DNA of 32,720 nt from Woeseiaceae bacterium (GCA_013138675.1 WTCH01000311.1:1-32720); one strand, 5' to 3'; numbered from the stretch's first letter, positions 11,931 to 20,869 are shown. Translations and numbers: made by a program. The notes: generated by a model not told the origin, from the sequence alone.

Positions 11931-13441
11931 GATGCGCCCTCCGCACGTTTGTCCAGGTTCGCCAGCGCCGCGCCGTAGTCTGAAAAATCGATACGCTCAG
12001 TGCCGATGAGCTGGTAATTCTCGTGTCCCTTGCCGGCAATCAGAATGATGTCATCGGTGGCCGCTTCGCGGATTGCCCACGCAATCGCCGCAGCGCGGTC
12101 TTCCAGCACGGTCGCACGATTTGGCCGCTGCAGACCGTCGATAATCTGCGCAATAATCTGGCCGGGCTCTTCGCCGCGTGGATTGTCACTTGTAACGACT
12201 AGCCGGTCTGCACGCATTTCTGCGTTGCGCGCCATTTGTGGGCGCTTGCCAGTATCGCGATCACCACCACAACCGAACACGCACCAGAGTTTGCCCTTGC
12301 AGTGCGCCCTGAGTGCGCGCAGCGCGACATCAATAGCCTGCGGAGAATGTGCGTAGTCAACATAAACCGTCGGCAGCCCGGCTGCCGCCTCGACACGCTC
12401 CATGCGTCCTGGCGGTGCGCTGACTTGCGCAAGCGTTTCACAGGCCTGTGCCATGGATACGCCTTTCTTGAGCAACGCCGCTAGTACGATAACCGCATTG
12501 GCAACGTTGAAATCGCCTGGCAACGGCAATTCAAACTCGCCGTCGCCCCAGGAGCTGTTGATTCGTACGAGTGAGCCGCTGTCGCCCGCAACAACAGATC
12601 GAACAAAAACAAACGGCCGACCATTTGCGACACGGTCAAAGTGCGTCGATACCGCTACGACGTCCTGACCGCAGCGACCTGCCAGTTCGGATCCGAACTC
12701 CGAGTCCAGATTGATGATCCTGTTCCGGGCCGGGTAGTCGAGAAACAGCCGCGCCTTGGTTTCCGCATAACTCTGCATGTCGCCGTGATAATCAAGATGA
12801 TCACGACTCAAATTCGTAAACAGCACGGTATCGAAGGTAACGCCGTCAACTCGCTTTTGTGCCAGCGCGTGGGATGACACCTCTACGGCGGCCCAGGTCG
12901 CACCCGCATCGCGGAAGTCTGCAAGGCTGCCATGCAACTCGATGGCAGCGGGTATTGTCATGCCTTCACCAATCTCGACGTCGCCTACACCTGTTCCGAG
13001 CGTGCCGATGTAGCCGCAAGATTGCTCAAGCAACTCGCAGCACTGTGCGATGAGCCAGGCAACCGTCGTCTTGCCGTTGGTCCCGGTCACTCCAACGACA
13101 TGAACAGATTCTGAGGGGCGCGCATAAAAACGATTGGCGATCTCGCCGAGATGACTGGCGAGATCCGGCACCGCCACCATCGGAACACCCACTTCAGTTG
13201 CCGGTGCATCCGTCGTCGATGAATCCCATGCCACTGCCGCAACACCGGCTGTTACCGCGTCGGCAATGAAATCAAGCCCATGACAGTTATCGCCACCGCA
13301 GGCCAGGAACAGGTCTCCGGGCCGGAGCGAGCGACTGTCGCTGGCTATGTTGCCGACGGCGATCGCAGGTGCGTCCGCGAATCCTCGCAGTAATTCGGCG
13401 AGTGTCGGCTTTGGATTCAGGTGTTCTGCCGGCATGCTCAT
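11927..13441 (-). CDS. murE: UDP-N-acetylmuramoyl-L-alanyl-D-glutamate--2,6-diaminopimelate ligase MurE
   Basis: 504-aa Mur ligase: SDSRSLRPGDLFLACGG, VVGVTGTNGKTTVAWLIAQ, TNLSRDHLDYHGDMQSY, VTSDNPRGEEP (the DNPR motif typical of meso-Dap-adding enzymes). Confidence 0.97.
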   Translation of the reverse strand: MSMPAEHLNPKPTLAELLRGFADAPAIAVGNIASDSRSLRPGDLFLACGGDNCHGLDFIADAVTAGVAAVAWDSSTTDAPATEVGVPMVAVPDLASHLGEIANRFYARPSESVHVVGVTGTNGKTTVAWLIAQCCELLEQSCGYIGTLGTGVGDVEIGEGMTIPAAIELHGSLADFRDAGATWAAVEVSSHALAQKRVDGVTFDTVLFTNLSRDHLDYHGDMQSYAETKARLFLDYPARNRIINLDSEFGSELAGRCGQDVVAVSTHFDRVANGRPFVFVRSVVAGDSGSLVRINSSWGDGEFELPLPGDFNVANAVIVLAALLKKGVSMAQACETLAQVSAPPGRMERVEAAAGLPTVYVDYAHSPQAIDVALRALRAHCKGKLWCVFGCGGDRDTGKRPQMARNAEMRADRLVVTSDNPRGEEPGQIIAQIIDGLQRPNRATVLEDRAAAIAWAIREAATDDIILIAGKGHENYQLIGTERIDFSDYGAALANLDKRAEGAS

Positions 13442-15165
13442 TGACTCATTGCCTGCATGATGCTGCCAGGGTCCCTGGCGGGCATCGCGTCGGGTGGGAT
13501 TGCGAGCAGCCGTAGCGACTCTGACACGACATCTGAGAAAACCGGTGCTGCGACATCGCTGCCGTAGTAAAGCTCTCCAGTGGGCTCATCGATAACGACA
13601 ACTGCCGCGAGGCGAGGGTCGCTGGCCGGCGCAAGTCCGGCGAATATGGAAATATATTTGTCTTCTGAATATCCACCAGCCGCGAATTTCCAGGCTGTGC
13701 CGGTCTTGCCCGCAATGCGGTAGCCCATAACTGCGGCCTTCGTACCGGTGCCACCTGGCGCAACCACTGCCTCGAGCATGCGTCGTACTGCGGCGGCCGA
13801 ATCTGCGGCCAGGACCTGCTCCCCTTCAGCCGGAGCATCCAGCGCCACCAGCGAGACGGGTCGGAATACACCATCGCTGCCGAGGACCGAGTACGCTTGT
13901 GCGAGCTGCAACGGTGTCACCGAGACTCCGTAGCCATAGGCCAGCGTCGCCTGGCTGATCGGACGCCAGTGATTGAAGTGCGTCAGCAGACCTGCCGATT
14001 CGCCCGGGAAACCGCTCGACGTCAACGTGCCAAGGCCAAAGCGTGTCATGGTATTCCAGAGCTGGTCCGGCTCAAGTGACATGGCGAGCTTGGTCACACC
14101 GACATTGCTCGAACGGGCCAGGATGGTCGTCAGGCTGATCCGTCCGAGATTGCGACTATCCTCAATCGTCTTCGGTCCGACGACGACAAAACCGGGTGCC
14201 GTATCGATGATGCTGCTGGGCCGGTACTCGCCACTCTCGAGCGCGGCTGCGACTATGAGTGGTTTGATACTCGAACCCGGCTCGAAGATATCGGTGATCG
14301 CACGATTGCGGTAACGCGCTGCTGAGAATTGCGAGCGATCATTCGGGTTGTAAGTCGGCTGATTGACGATCGCAAGAACCTCGCCGGTCTTCACGTCGAG
14401 TATGACGATGGAGCCCGACTCAGCGTTGTGCTGTCGAATCGCCGCTTTCAATGTCCGGTAGGCAAGGTATTGAATCCGGAGATCGATGCTCGTCTGCAGA
14501 TCCTTGCCGTGATGTGGCGGACGAATGCTTTCGACATTCTCGACGGAGCGACCCAGCCGATCCTTGAGTACGCGTTTGGCCCCCGACTCACCCGCAAGCC
14601 AATGATTGAACGCAAGCTCAAGTCCTTCCTGGCCCGCATCGTCAATGTCAGTAAACCCGACGAGATGGCCCGTGACTTCACCTGCCGGATAGTAGCGCCG
14701 GTACTCGCGTTGCACATTCACACCCGGCAATTTCAGGTCGAGAACCAGTTGCGCCTGCTCGGGGCTCAGGTGTCGTTTGAGGTACAGGAACTCCTTGTCC
14801 ATGCTGCGCGTGACACGCCGTATCAGCTGCTGCGGATCAATACCAAGAAGACGCGCCAATTGCGGAACGCGGTCAACCGCGGGCGCGAGTTCTTTGGGGT
14901 TTGCCCAGATGCTGTCGACCGGCGTGCTGATCGCGAGCGGCTCTCCATTACGATCGGTGATCGTGCCGCGGTGCGCCGTGATTCTCTCTGTGCGCAGGTG
15001 ACGTGTATCTGCCTGCTGATTAAGAAAGTCTTTGTTGAAGACCTGCAAGTGCACGGCGCGTGCAACCAGCGACACAGCGAGCAGCGAAAAGAACACGCCT
15101 ACCAGCGTCAGTCTGCCAGCGAATCGCCTTGCAGTTTGTTGTTTTGTCTCGGCGCCGCGTGTCAT
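13438..15165 (-). CDS. ftsI: Peptidoglycan D,D-transpeptidase FtsI (PBP3)
   Basis: 575-aa class B PBP: N-terminal TM, HRGTITDRNGEPLAISTP, FEPGSSIKPLIVAAALE (SxxK), SSNVGVTKLAM (SxN), AGKTGTAWK (KTG). Confidence 0.97.
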   Translation of the reverse strand: MTRGAETKQQTARRFAGRLTLVGVFFSLLAVSLVARAVHLQVFNKDFLNQQADTRHLRTERITAHRGTITDRNGEPLAISTPVDSIWANPKELAPAVDRVPQLARLLGIDPQQLIRRVTRSMDKEFLYLKRHLSPEQAQLVLDLKLPGVNVQREYRRYYPAGEVTGHLVGFTDIDDAGQEGLELAFNHWLAGESGAKRVLKDRLGRSVENVESIRPPHHGKDLQTSIDLRIQYLAYRTLKAAIRQHNAESGSIVILDVKTGEVLAIVNQPTYNPNDRSQFSAARYRNRAITDIFEPGSSIKPLIVAAALESGEYRPSSIIDTAPGFVVVGPKTIEDSRNLGRISLTTILARSSNVGVTKLAMSLEPDQLWNTMTRFGLGTLTSSGFPGESAGLLTHFNHWRPISQATLAYGYGVSVTPLQLAQAYSVLGSDGVFRPVSLVALDAPAEGEQVLAADSAAAVRRMLEAVVAPGGTGTKAAVMGYRIAGKTGTAWKFAAGGYSEDKYISIFAGLAPASDPRLAAVVVIDEPTGELYYGSDVAAPVFSDVVSESLRLLAIPPDAMPARDPGSIMQAMSQ

Positions 15166-15452
15166 GGCCGTTCAATTACGTAGATTTCCGAAGCAACAGG
15201 TCGCACGAGTGAAAGGTCGTCGGTAGCGACCTGCTCGATGCGTGCGTGCGTGGCCCAGGTGCTCTGCTCAATTTGCAACTGGCCCCATTCAATATTCAGA
15301 TCGTCGCGTTCATGCGTCAGCGACTCGAGTTCGACAAACAACTTGCGCGATTCGTGTTTCGTGTAGACCAGCGCAAGTGCACTCAAAACACAAACGACCG
15401 AGAAGACGAGGACGAGTGCAAACGGCTGCTTTGTCTGCGTAATCTGGATCAC
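15162..15452 (-). CDS. ftsL: Cell division protein FtsL
   Basis: Small 96-aa bitopic protein with N-terminal TM (FALVLVFSVVCVLSALALVY) and coiled-coil, located between rsmH and ftsI. Confidence 0.9.
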   Translation of the reverse strand: MIQITQTKQPFALVLVFSVVCVLSALALVYTKHESRKLFVELESLTHERDDLNIEWGQLQIEQSTWATHARIEQVATDDLSLVRPVASEIYVIERP

Positions 15453-16378
15453 AAGCGCTCCGCTACGCGCAAACGCGCACTGCGCGCCCGGACATTTGCA
15501 GCGACCTCGTCCGCCGTTGCTGTGATCGCTTTGCCGACCTGCCGCAACTTCGGCCGGAATTCGGCAGGCACATCAGGCATACCGCGGTACGGTTCGGCTT
15601 CTCTTGAGGCATTGCGAATAAAACGTTTGGCAATACGATCCTCAAGCGAGTGAAAACTGATGACGCAGAGGCGGCCACCGGGGGCCAGCACGTCGAGCGA
15701 CTGCGCCAGTGCGGCCTCGAGCTGCTCGAGCTCGCGATTGATAAAAATGCGAATTGCCTGAAACGTCTTCGTGGCCGGATTCTTCTTGCGTGTGTGCGCC
15801 GGAATGACCGACGCGACGACGTCTGCCAGTTGAGTCGTCGTCTGCAGGGGCGTTTCCGCACGCGCAGCAACAACGGCACGCGCGATGCGCACCGCCTGGT
15901 TCTCTTCACCAAATTTTCTGAGAACTCGCCTCAATTCGTACTCTTCCACTTGCCGGAGCCATTCCGCGGCCGAGATGCCTGACTCCGGGTCCATGCGCAT
16001 GTCCAGAGGTCCGTCGCGAAGAAAGCTGAATCCGCGTTCGGATTCGTCCAGCTGTGGTGATGAGACGCCGATGTCGAGGAGCAGGCCGTCGACTCGTCCC
16101 GTGAGTCCTTTTTCTTCAATGCATGATGCAAGTTTTTCAATTTCGCCCTTTACCAGTTCAAACCTCGGGTCTTCAATCAGCGTTGCCGGTGCAGATGCGA
16201 TTGCCTGTGGATCACGATCGATTGCGATGAGCCGACCGTTCTCACTCAATCTCTGCAAAATAGCGCTGCTGTGTCCCCCGCGTCCGAAAGTTCCGTCGAC
16301 GTACAAACCGTCTTGTTTTATATCCAGCCCTTCGAGGACCGGCCCCAGCAGCACCGGCACATGCGCGTTGCTGCTCAT
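15449..16378 (-). CDS. rsmH: 16S rRNA (cytosine1402-N4)-methyltransferase RsmH (MraW)
   Basis: HVPVLLGPVLEGLDIKQDGLYVDGTFGRGGHSSAIL, DGLLLDIGVSSPQLDESERGFSF, PGGRLCVISFHSLEDRIAKRF motifs. Confidence 0.98.
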   Translation of the reverse strand: MSSNAHVPVLLGPVLEGLDIKQDGLYVDGTFGRGGHSSAILQRLSENGRLIAIDRDPQAIASAPATLIEDPRFELVKGEIEKLASCIEEKGLTGRVDGLLLDIGVSSPQLDESERGFSFLRDGPLDMRMDPESGISAAEWLRQVEEYELRRVLRKFGEENQAVRIARAVVAARAETPLQTTTQLADVVASVIPAHTRKKNPATKTFQAIRIFINRELEQLEAALAQSLDVLAPGGRLCVISFHSLEDRIAKRFIRNASREAEPYRGMPDVPAEFRPKLRQVGKAITATADEVAANVRARSARLRVAERL

Positions 16379-16393
16379 GGAATGAATGACGCC

Positions 16394-16843
16394 TTAGAAC
16401 GAGATCGATTCGAGGTCGGGCGGCAGTTCGCCGTCATCGTCCTCACTGAGCCATGCGTCCCGTTTTTCGTTCCAGGTTTCTTCATCCCATAGTTCAAATT
16501 TGTTGCCCTGTCCGATCAGCATCCCGGCCTTTTCGAGTCCTGCGAAATCACGCAGTTCGCGTGATACGAGAATTCGACCGCTCCCATCCATCTCAACCTC
16601 GGTGGCATAACCGACCATGATGCGCACGATGTTGCGGGCAACCTTGTTCATGCTCGGCAAGCGCACGAGCTTGCGTTCGAGTTCTTCCCAGTCGGGCAGC
16701 GGATAGACGAGCAGGCAATGGTCCTTGTCGACGGTGACAACGATTTGGCCATCACAACGGGCGGCCAGCCGCTCCCGATACCGGGTCGGTATTGCCATAC
16801 GCCCCTTGGCGTCCAGGTTTACTTTGGTGGCCCCTCGAAACAC
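16394..16843 (-). CDS. mraZ: Transcriptional regulator MraZ
   Basis: (M)FRGATKVNLDAKGRMAIPTRYRERL... AbrB-like MraZ. The supplied ORF runs to 16963 but homology begins at a GTG codon (16843..16841); the 120 nt upstream contain promoter and MraZ-box repeats, so the shorter start is preferred. Confidence 0.93.
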   Translation of the reverse strand: MFRGATKVNLDAKGRMAIPTRYRERLAARCDGQIVVTVDKDHCLLVYPLPDWEELERKLVRLPSMNKVARNIVRIMVGYATEVEMDGSGRILVSRELRDFAGLEKAGMLIGQGNKFELWDEETWNEKRDAWLSEDDDGELPPDLESISF

Positions 16844-16897
16844 GACGATACGGACGACCCCGGTTTCGCTCTTCTGGCGCGAATCCTGGGCGGGTTG

Positions 16898-16927
16898 CCC
16901 CTTTCCTCCCACTTTTATCCACTTTTC
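16898..16927 (-). promoter_or_regulatory. MraZ-box-like direct repeats (three 10-bp periodic units) upstream of mraZ
   Basis: Minus strand reads GAAAAGTGGATAAAAGTGGGAGGAAAGGGG: three ~10-bp units with GTGGA/GTGGG/AGGGG cores; 55 bp upstream of the mraZ GTG, as expected for MraZ autoregulatory repeats. Confidence 0.75.
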
Positions 16928-16930
16928 AAC

Positions 16931-16960
16931 ACTATAGTGTCGAGGTGTCGGGAGCGTCAA
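16931..16960 (-). promoter_or_regulatory. Candidate sigma70 promoter of the dcw cluster (Pmra)
   Basis: Minus strand TTGACG (16960-16955) - 18 bp - TATAGT (16936-16931), just upstream of the MraZ-box repeats, with AT-rich CAATTAATTG upstream of the -35. Confidence 0.6.
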
Positions 16961-17162
16961 CAAGCCCTGGCAATTAATTGTTGTTGTACAGGGACTTAGG
17001 GACTTTTAGGTGGCCCAATTCGGGCGAATTGTGGCAGCTCTGGCGCAAGGAAAATCAAATGCTTAGCGATGCTTCCTCGATATGACCTGAAAAACGGGTC
17101 TGCAAACGGCGACAGAGCCGGGTTGCGGGTCATTCGGAACCTCATTTGCGCAACGAGCGCGT

Positions 17163-17192
17163 ATTCTCTCGTCAGCACGCACGTAGTGTCAA
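17163..17192 (-). promoter_or_regulatory. Possible distal promoter toward mraZ
   Basis: Perfect TTGACA (17192-17187) followed by 18 bp and GAGAAT (4/6 match to -10). Confidence 0.3.
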
Positions 17193-17213
17193 TAAGTAAT
17201 TGATTATACAGCG

Positions 17214-17235
17214 AAAACAAGATCTGGGCAGATCC
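17214..17235 (-). terminator. Possible weak intrinsic terminator after rnpB
   Basis: Minus strand GGATCT-GCCC-AGATCT followed by TGTTTT; short 6-bp stem including one G-U. Confidence 0.35.
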
Positions 17236-17249
17236 GGTGAGATCGAGAA

Positions 17250-17612
17250 ATCAGGAGCCGGCAATAAGCCGGGTTCTGTCAGGGACAATCATTCATCTGG
17301 GACAGCCGTCGCCGACTGCCTCTAGCAACCTACCCGGGAGTCCGCTCGGAACCGGCGGCGGGCCGAAGCCCTACTCCCCTATTTGGTCTTGCTCCAGGCG
17401 GGGTTTACCGTGCCGCGAGCTGTTACCAGTCGCGCGGTGCGCTCTTACCGCACCTTTTCACCCTTACCGACCAAGGTCGGCGGTATATTTTCTGTGGCAC
17501 TTTCCATGGGCTCACACCCTCCAGGCGTTACCTGGCGCCTTGTCCGAAGGAGCCCGGACTTTCCTCTGCAGACCAGAGGTCTACAGCGATTGCCTGGCCG
17601 ACTCCTGATTTC
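17250..17612 (-). ncRNA. rnpB: RNase P RNA (bacterial class A)
   Basis: Minus strand contains the conserved 5' core AGAGGAAAGTCCGGGCTCC, the internal GGTGAAAAGGTGCGGTAAGAGCGCACCGCG, CAAATAGGGG, and 3' GACAGAACCCGGCTTATTG; the ends pair as helix P1. Exact mature ends not determined. Confidence 0.95.
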
Positions 17613-17626
17613 TCGGACGGGCGATT

Positions 17627-18451
17627 CTACAGGTCCAGGAGCCGTTGATACAGCGTATTGCGCTTCTCGCCGGTGGCTTTCGCCACGATCCTGGCCACCT
17701 CTTTTTTCGGCAAGAGCGCTGCCAGGTCATGTAGCAGGCTGTCACTATCGATAGCCGACGACGTTGCCTGGTCACTACCGGCGACAACGATAACAAGTTC
17801 ACCTTTTTGAGTGATCTCGTTTTCCATGACCTGTCTGCTGAGTTCGCCGAGAGTCGTGCTGATACATTGCTCATGCATCTTCGACATTTCTCGACCGAGA
17901 AAAACCGAGCGCGTCCCGCCGAATACCTCGGCCATATCGGCGACGGAGTCTTCCATTCGATGCACCGACTCGTAGAACACCATGGTCCGGGTTTCATTTG
18001 CCAGTCCGGCCAGCGCGTCACGTCTACCCTTCTTCTTCGCCGGCAGAAAGCCTTCGAAACAAAACCGGTCGGTCGCTAAACCCGCGACGGACAGTGCGGC
18101 GATCATTGCACTTGGTCCGGGTATCGGAGATACATTGATCCCCGCTTCATGAGCGGCTTTGACCAGCCGATAGCCCGGGTCGCTGATCAACGGTGTACCG
18201 GCGTCACTGACGAGCGCGACAGAGCGGCCCGCGGCCAGTTCCCTGATCACCCTTTCCGCGCGATCTGTCTCGTTATGATCGTGTAAGGCCAAAAGCCGCG
18301 TTTCCACGCCGAAATGCGATAGCAATCGCCCGGTGTGGCGGGTATCCTCGGCGGCAATGAGATCAACGTCTGCGAGCGTCTGGCGTGCTCGCGGCGACAG
18401 ATCCTCGAGGTTACCGATTGGCGTTGCCACAACGAAAAGTGTGCCACTCAT
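17627..18451 (-). CDS. rsmI: 16S rRNA (cytidine1402-2'-O)-methyltransferase RsmI
   Basis: MSGTLFVVATPIGNLEDLSPRARQTLADVDLIAAEDTRHTGRLL, VSDAGTPLISDPGYRLV, GPSAMIAALSVAGL, FEGFLPAKKKGR. Confidence 0.97.
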   Translation of the reverse strand: MSGTLFVVATPIGNLEDLSPRARQTLADVDLIAAEDTRHTGRLLSHFGVETRLLALHDHNETDRAERVIRELAAGRSVALVSDAGTPLISDPGYRLVKAAHEAGINVSPIPGPSAMIAALSVAGLATDRFCFEGFLPAKKKGRRDALAGLANETRTMVFYESVHRMEDSVADMAEVFGGTRSVFLGREMSKMHEQCISTTLGELSRQVMENEITQKGELVIVVAGSDQATSSAIDSDSLLHDLAALLPKKEVARIVAKATGEKRNTLYQRLLDL

Positions 18452-18486
18452 TGACTACCTTCGACTCTTGAAATTGTGCTTTGGCT

Positions 18487-20457
18487 ATGAAGAAACTCAG
18501 ACATCGTGCCCGTGAACGAAGCTCCGTGGCAAGCTTTGCGCTGCTGCTGGTGTTGTCACTGTTGCTCAGCGCTTGCGCAACGACCGGTGGCCCCGGCGGC
18601 GTGCCGGGCGAAAGCCGTGCCGAACGGCTGGCCGCGAATGGCGATCATGATGACGCTGCTCGGGTATATCTTGGTCTCGCGGCCGAAGCCAGTGAGCTGG
18701 AGCGTGACCGCCTGACCTTGCTTGCCGTGGAGCAGTGGCTTGATGCCGGCGACGCCGCTCGAGCCCGCAATACGTTTCGCGCTGTACCGATGCCGGGCAG
18801 CTCCGAACTCCGCCGGCTTTGGAACACAAACTCGGCCGCATTGTCGCTGTATGCAGGCGACGCCGACAAAGCACTCGATATTCTCGAGGCCATGAGTCGC
18901 CAGCCGCTATCCGAGCGACATCGACTACGCGTCGAAGCGCTGCGTGCCGATGCCTGGATTCAGAAAGGTGATCCGGCTCGCGCTGTCGAGCTCATGATGC
19001 ACCGCGAGATCTGGTTGCGTGATCGGCGCAGCATCGAGCAGAACCGGCAGAGACTCTGGCAGGGTCTGCTCGTCAGCAACCCGCAGCAGCTTCGCCAAAG
19101 CGCACAGCTCGCACTTGACCCTGACGTCCGTGGCTGGCTTGAAATCGGCTCGCTCGCAGCCTCAACCGGCCAGCAGGGTATCGGGTGGGTTAACGGCGCC
19201 GTGCGCTGGCGCGACACGCATCCGACACACCCTGCCTTTTCGATCATTGATGACCTCCAGCTGCCAGATGAACTGTCTCTCGACTACCCGCGGCAGGTTG
19301 CATTGCTGCTGCCGTTGTCGGGACGGACCGCACCCGCAGGGCACGCAGTACAAAATGGTTTTCTCGGCGCCTATTTCTCGACGGTCGCCGGTCTCGATGA
19401 ACATCAGACCATTCGTGTCTACGACGTTGTTAGTGAAGGTGGGGCCAGCGCCGCGTATGCGACGGCCGTTGCTGATGGCGCCGAGTTCGTCATTGGACCG
19501 TTGTTGCGTACCAGCGTCACCGAACTTGCGAATGACATTCTCGTTCCGGTACCGGTATTGACGTTGAATTATCTTCCGGACGACTCGCTTGCCCCGCCAG
19601 GCCTGTATCAATTTGCGCTCGCCCCCGAAGACGAAGCGCGTTCGGCAGCCGGGCGCGCGCTTGCCGACGGGCACACACATGCGGTCGCACTGGTACCAAA
19701 TAACGAGTGGGGACGCCGTGTCCTGGGGAGTTTTGATGCTGAACTCAAGGCGCTCGGTGGCACGCTCCTCGACTACCGGATGTACACGCCAGGTATCCAG
19801 GACTTCTCGAATACGATTGAGGACCTTATGGCCCTCTCCGGAAGCGTGCGTCGATACCAGCGTCTGCGAGCAAACATCGGTGGGCCACTGCAGTTCGATC
19901 CGCGCCGCCGACAGGACAGCGAATTTATTTTCCTGGCCGCTGATGCGCCCGCAGGTCGCCTGCTCAAGTCACAGCTGAAGTTTCATTACTCGGGCGATTT
20001 ACCGGTTTATTCAACATCGTCGATCAACGCCCTGGACGGCCGTTCCAATTCCGACCTGAACGGCATTATGTTTGCTGACATACCGTGGATTATCGCGCCG
20101 CAAAGCTGGATCGAGAATCTGCCACCACTGTATAACGAGTACTGGCCCGGCGAACGCCGTCTCGGCCGCCTTCACGCCATGGGCTATGACGCCTACCAGT
20201 TGATCGCCGCACTCTTCGCTGCCCGTACGGGGCCAATGCAGGAGATAGATGGCGCGACAGGCAAGCTGTACCTCGATCCCGATGGTCGTGTGCGCCGCAA
20301 ACTGGCGTGGGCACAGTTCCAGAGAGGTGAGGCGATGGCCTTGCCCGAGATCGAACCCGCCGGTGGCCCGATTCTGGACATTAGCGACGACGCCGAGTTG
20401 ATGAGGCCCGATGCCGCGGACAAAGAAGCGTGGCCCGAGCCGACACGCGAACTCTAG
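18487..20457 (+). CDS. lpoA: LpoA/LppC-family outer-membrane lipoprotein activator of PBP1A
   Basis: Lipoprotein signal (SFALLLVLSLLLSAC-A), N-terminal TPR-like region and C-terminal periplasmic-binding-like fold (QVALLLPLSGRTAPAGHAVQNGFLGAY); divergent from rsmI and upstream of yraN as usual. Supplied ORF begins at TTG 18481; ATG at 18487 preferred. Confidence 0.9.
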   Translation: MKKLRHRARERSSVASFALLLVLSLLLSACATTGGPGGVPGESRAERLAANGDHDDAARVYLGLAAEASELERDRLTLLAVEQWLDAGDAARARNTFRAVPMPGSSELRRLWNTNSAALSLYAGDADKALDILEAMSRQPLSERHRLRVEALRADAWIQKGDPARAVELMMHREIWLRDRRSIEQNRQRLWQGLLVSNPQQLRQSAQLALDPDVRGWLEIGSLAASTGQQGIGWVNGAVRWRDTHPTHPAFSIIDDLQLPDELSLDYPRQVALLLPLSGRTAPAGHAVQNGFLGAYFSTVAGLDEHQTIRVYDVVSEGGASAAYATAVADGAEFVIGPLLRTSVTELANDILVPVPVLTLNYLPDDSLAPPGLYQFALAPEDEARSAAGRALADGHTHAVALVPNNEWGRRVLGSFDAELKALGGTLLDYRMYTPGIQDFSNTIEDLMALSGSVRRYQRLRANIGGPLQFDPRRRQDSEFIFLAADAPAGRLLKSQLKFHYSGDLPVYSTSSINALDGRSNSDLNGIMFADIPWIIAPQSWIENLPPLYNEYWPGERRLGRLHAMGYDAYQLIAALFAARTGPMQEIDGATGKLYLDPDGRVRRKLAWAQFQRGEAMALPEIEPAGGPILDISDDAELMRPDAADKEAWPEPTREL

Positions 20458-20816
20458 GATCTGATGCCGAACGACTTGCCGGGGCATTCCTGAAACGTCA
20501 GGGCCTGGTGCCAGTCACGACGAACTTCCGCTGCCGTCTTGGCGAGATCGACCTGATCGCAAGAGATGGTGATGCCATCGTATTCGTCGAAGTACGCTAT
20601 CGCGGCTATAACCGCTTTTCGCGGGCCGGCCTGACAGTCGACATTCACAAGCAACGCAAGTTGATTCGCACGGCGGCGTTGTTCACAGCGATGCGACCGA
20701 AGTATGCCAATAGCGTAATGCGCTTCGACGTCGTCGCGATCGACGCAGACGAACATGGCGAGAAGACCATCGACTGGATAAAGGACGCGTTCCGCCCCAC
20801 CGACTCCCGCCTGTAG
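20430..20816 (+). CDS. yraN: UPF0102/YraN family putative endonuclease-like protein
   Basis: GSDAERLAGAFLKRQGLVPVTTNFRCRLGEIDLIARDGDAIVFVEVRYR matches the YraN fold (restriction-endonuclease-like E-x-D...F-V-E-V-R/K). GTG start overlaps the lpoA 3' end by 28 bp. Confidence 0.93.
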   Translation: MARADTRTLGSDAERLAGAFLKRQGLVPVTTNFRCRLGEIDLIARDGDAIVFVEVRYRGYNRFSRAGLTVDIHKQRKLIRTAALFTAMRPKYANSVMRFDVVAIDADEHGEKTIDWIKDAFRPTDSRL

Positions 20817-20869
20817 GAGCCCGGCCCACCGGCCAATAACGATATCTATACGACACGTCACTCGGGGAT

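Noticed and set aside
16844-16963. N-terminal extension of the mraZ ORF (MLTLPTPRHYSVEKW...)
   Set aside because: Encoded by promoter and MraZ-box sequence; MraZ homology starts at the GTG at 16843.
16996-17220. 74-aa minus ORF between rnpB and mraZ
   Set aside because: No homology recognised, contains promoter-like sequences and inverted repeats; likely non-coding leader.
17237-17754. ORFs 17237-17608 and 17383-17754 (plus)
   Set aside because: They run through the antisense of the RNase P RNA gene and the rsmI 3' end; a commonly mis-annotated ORF type over rnpB.
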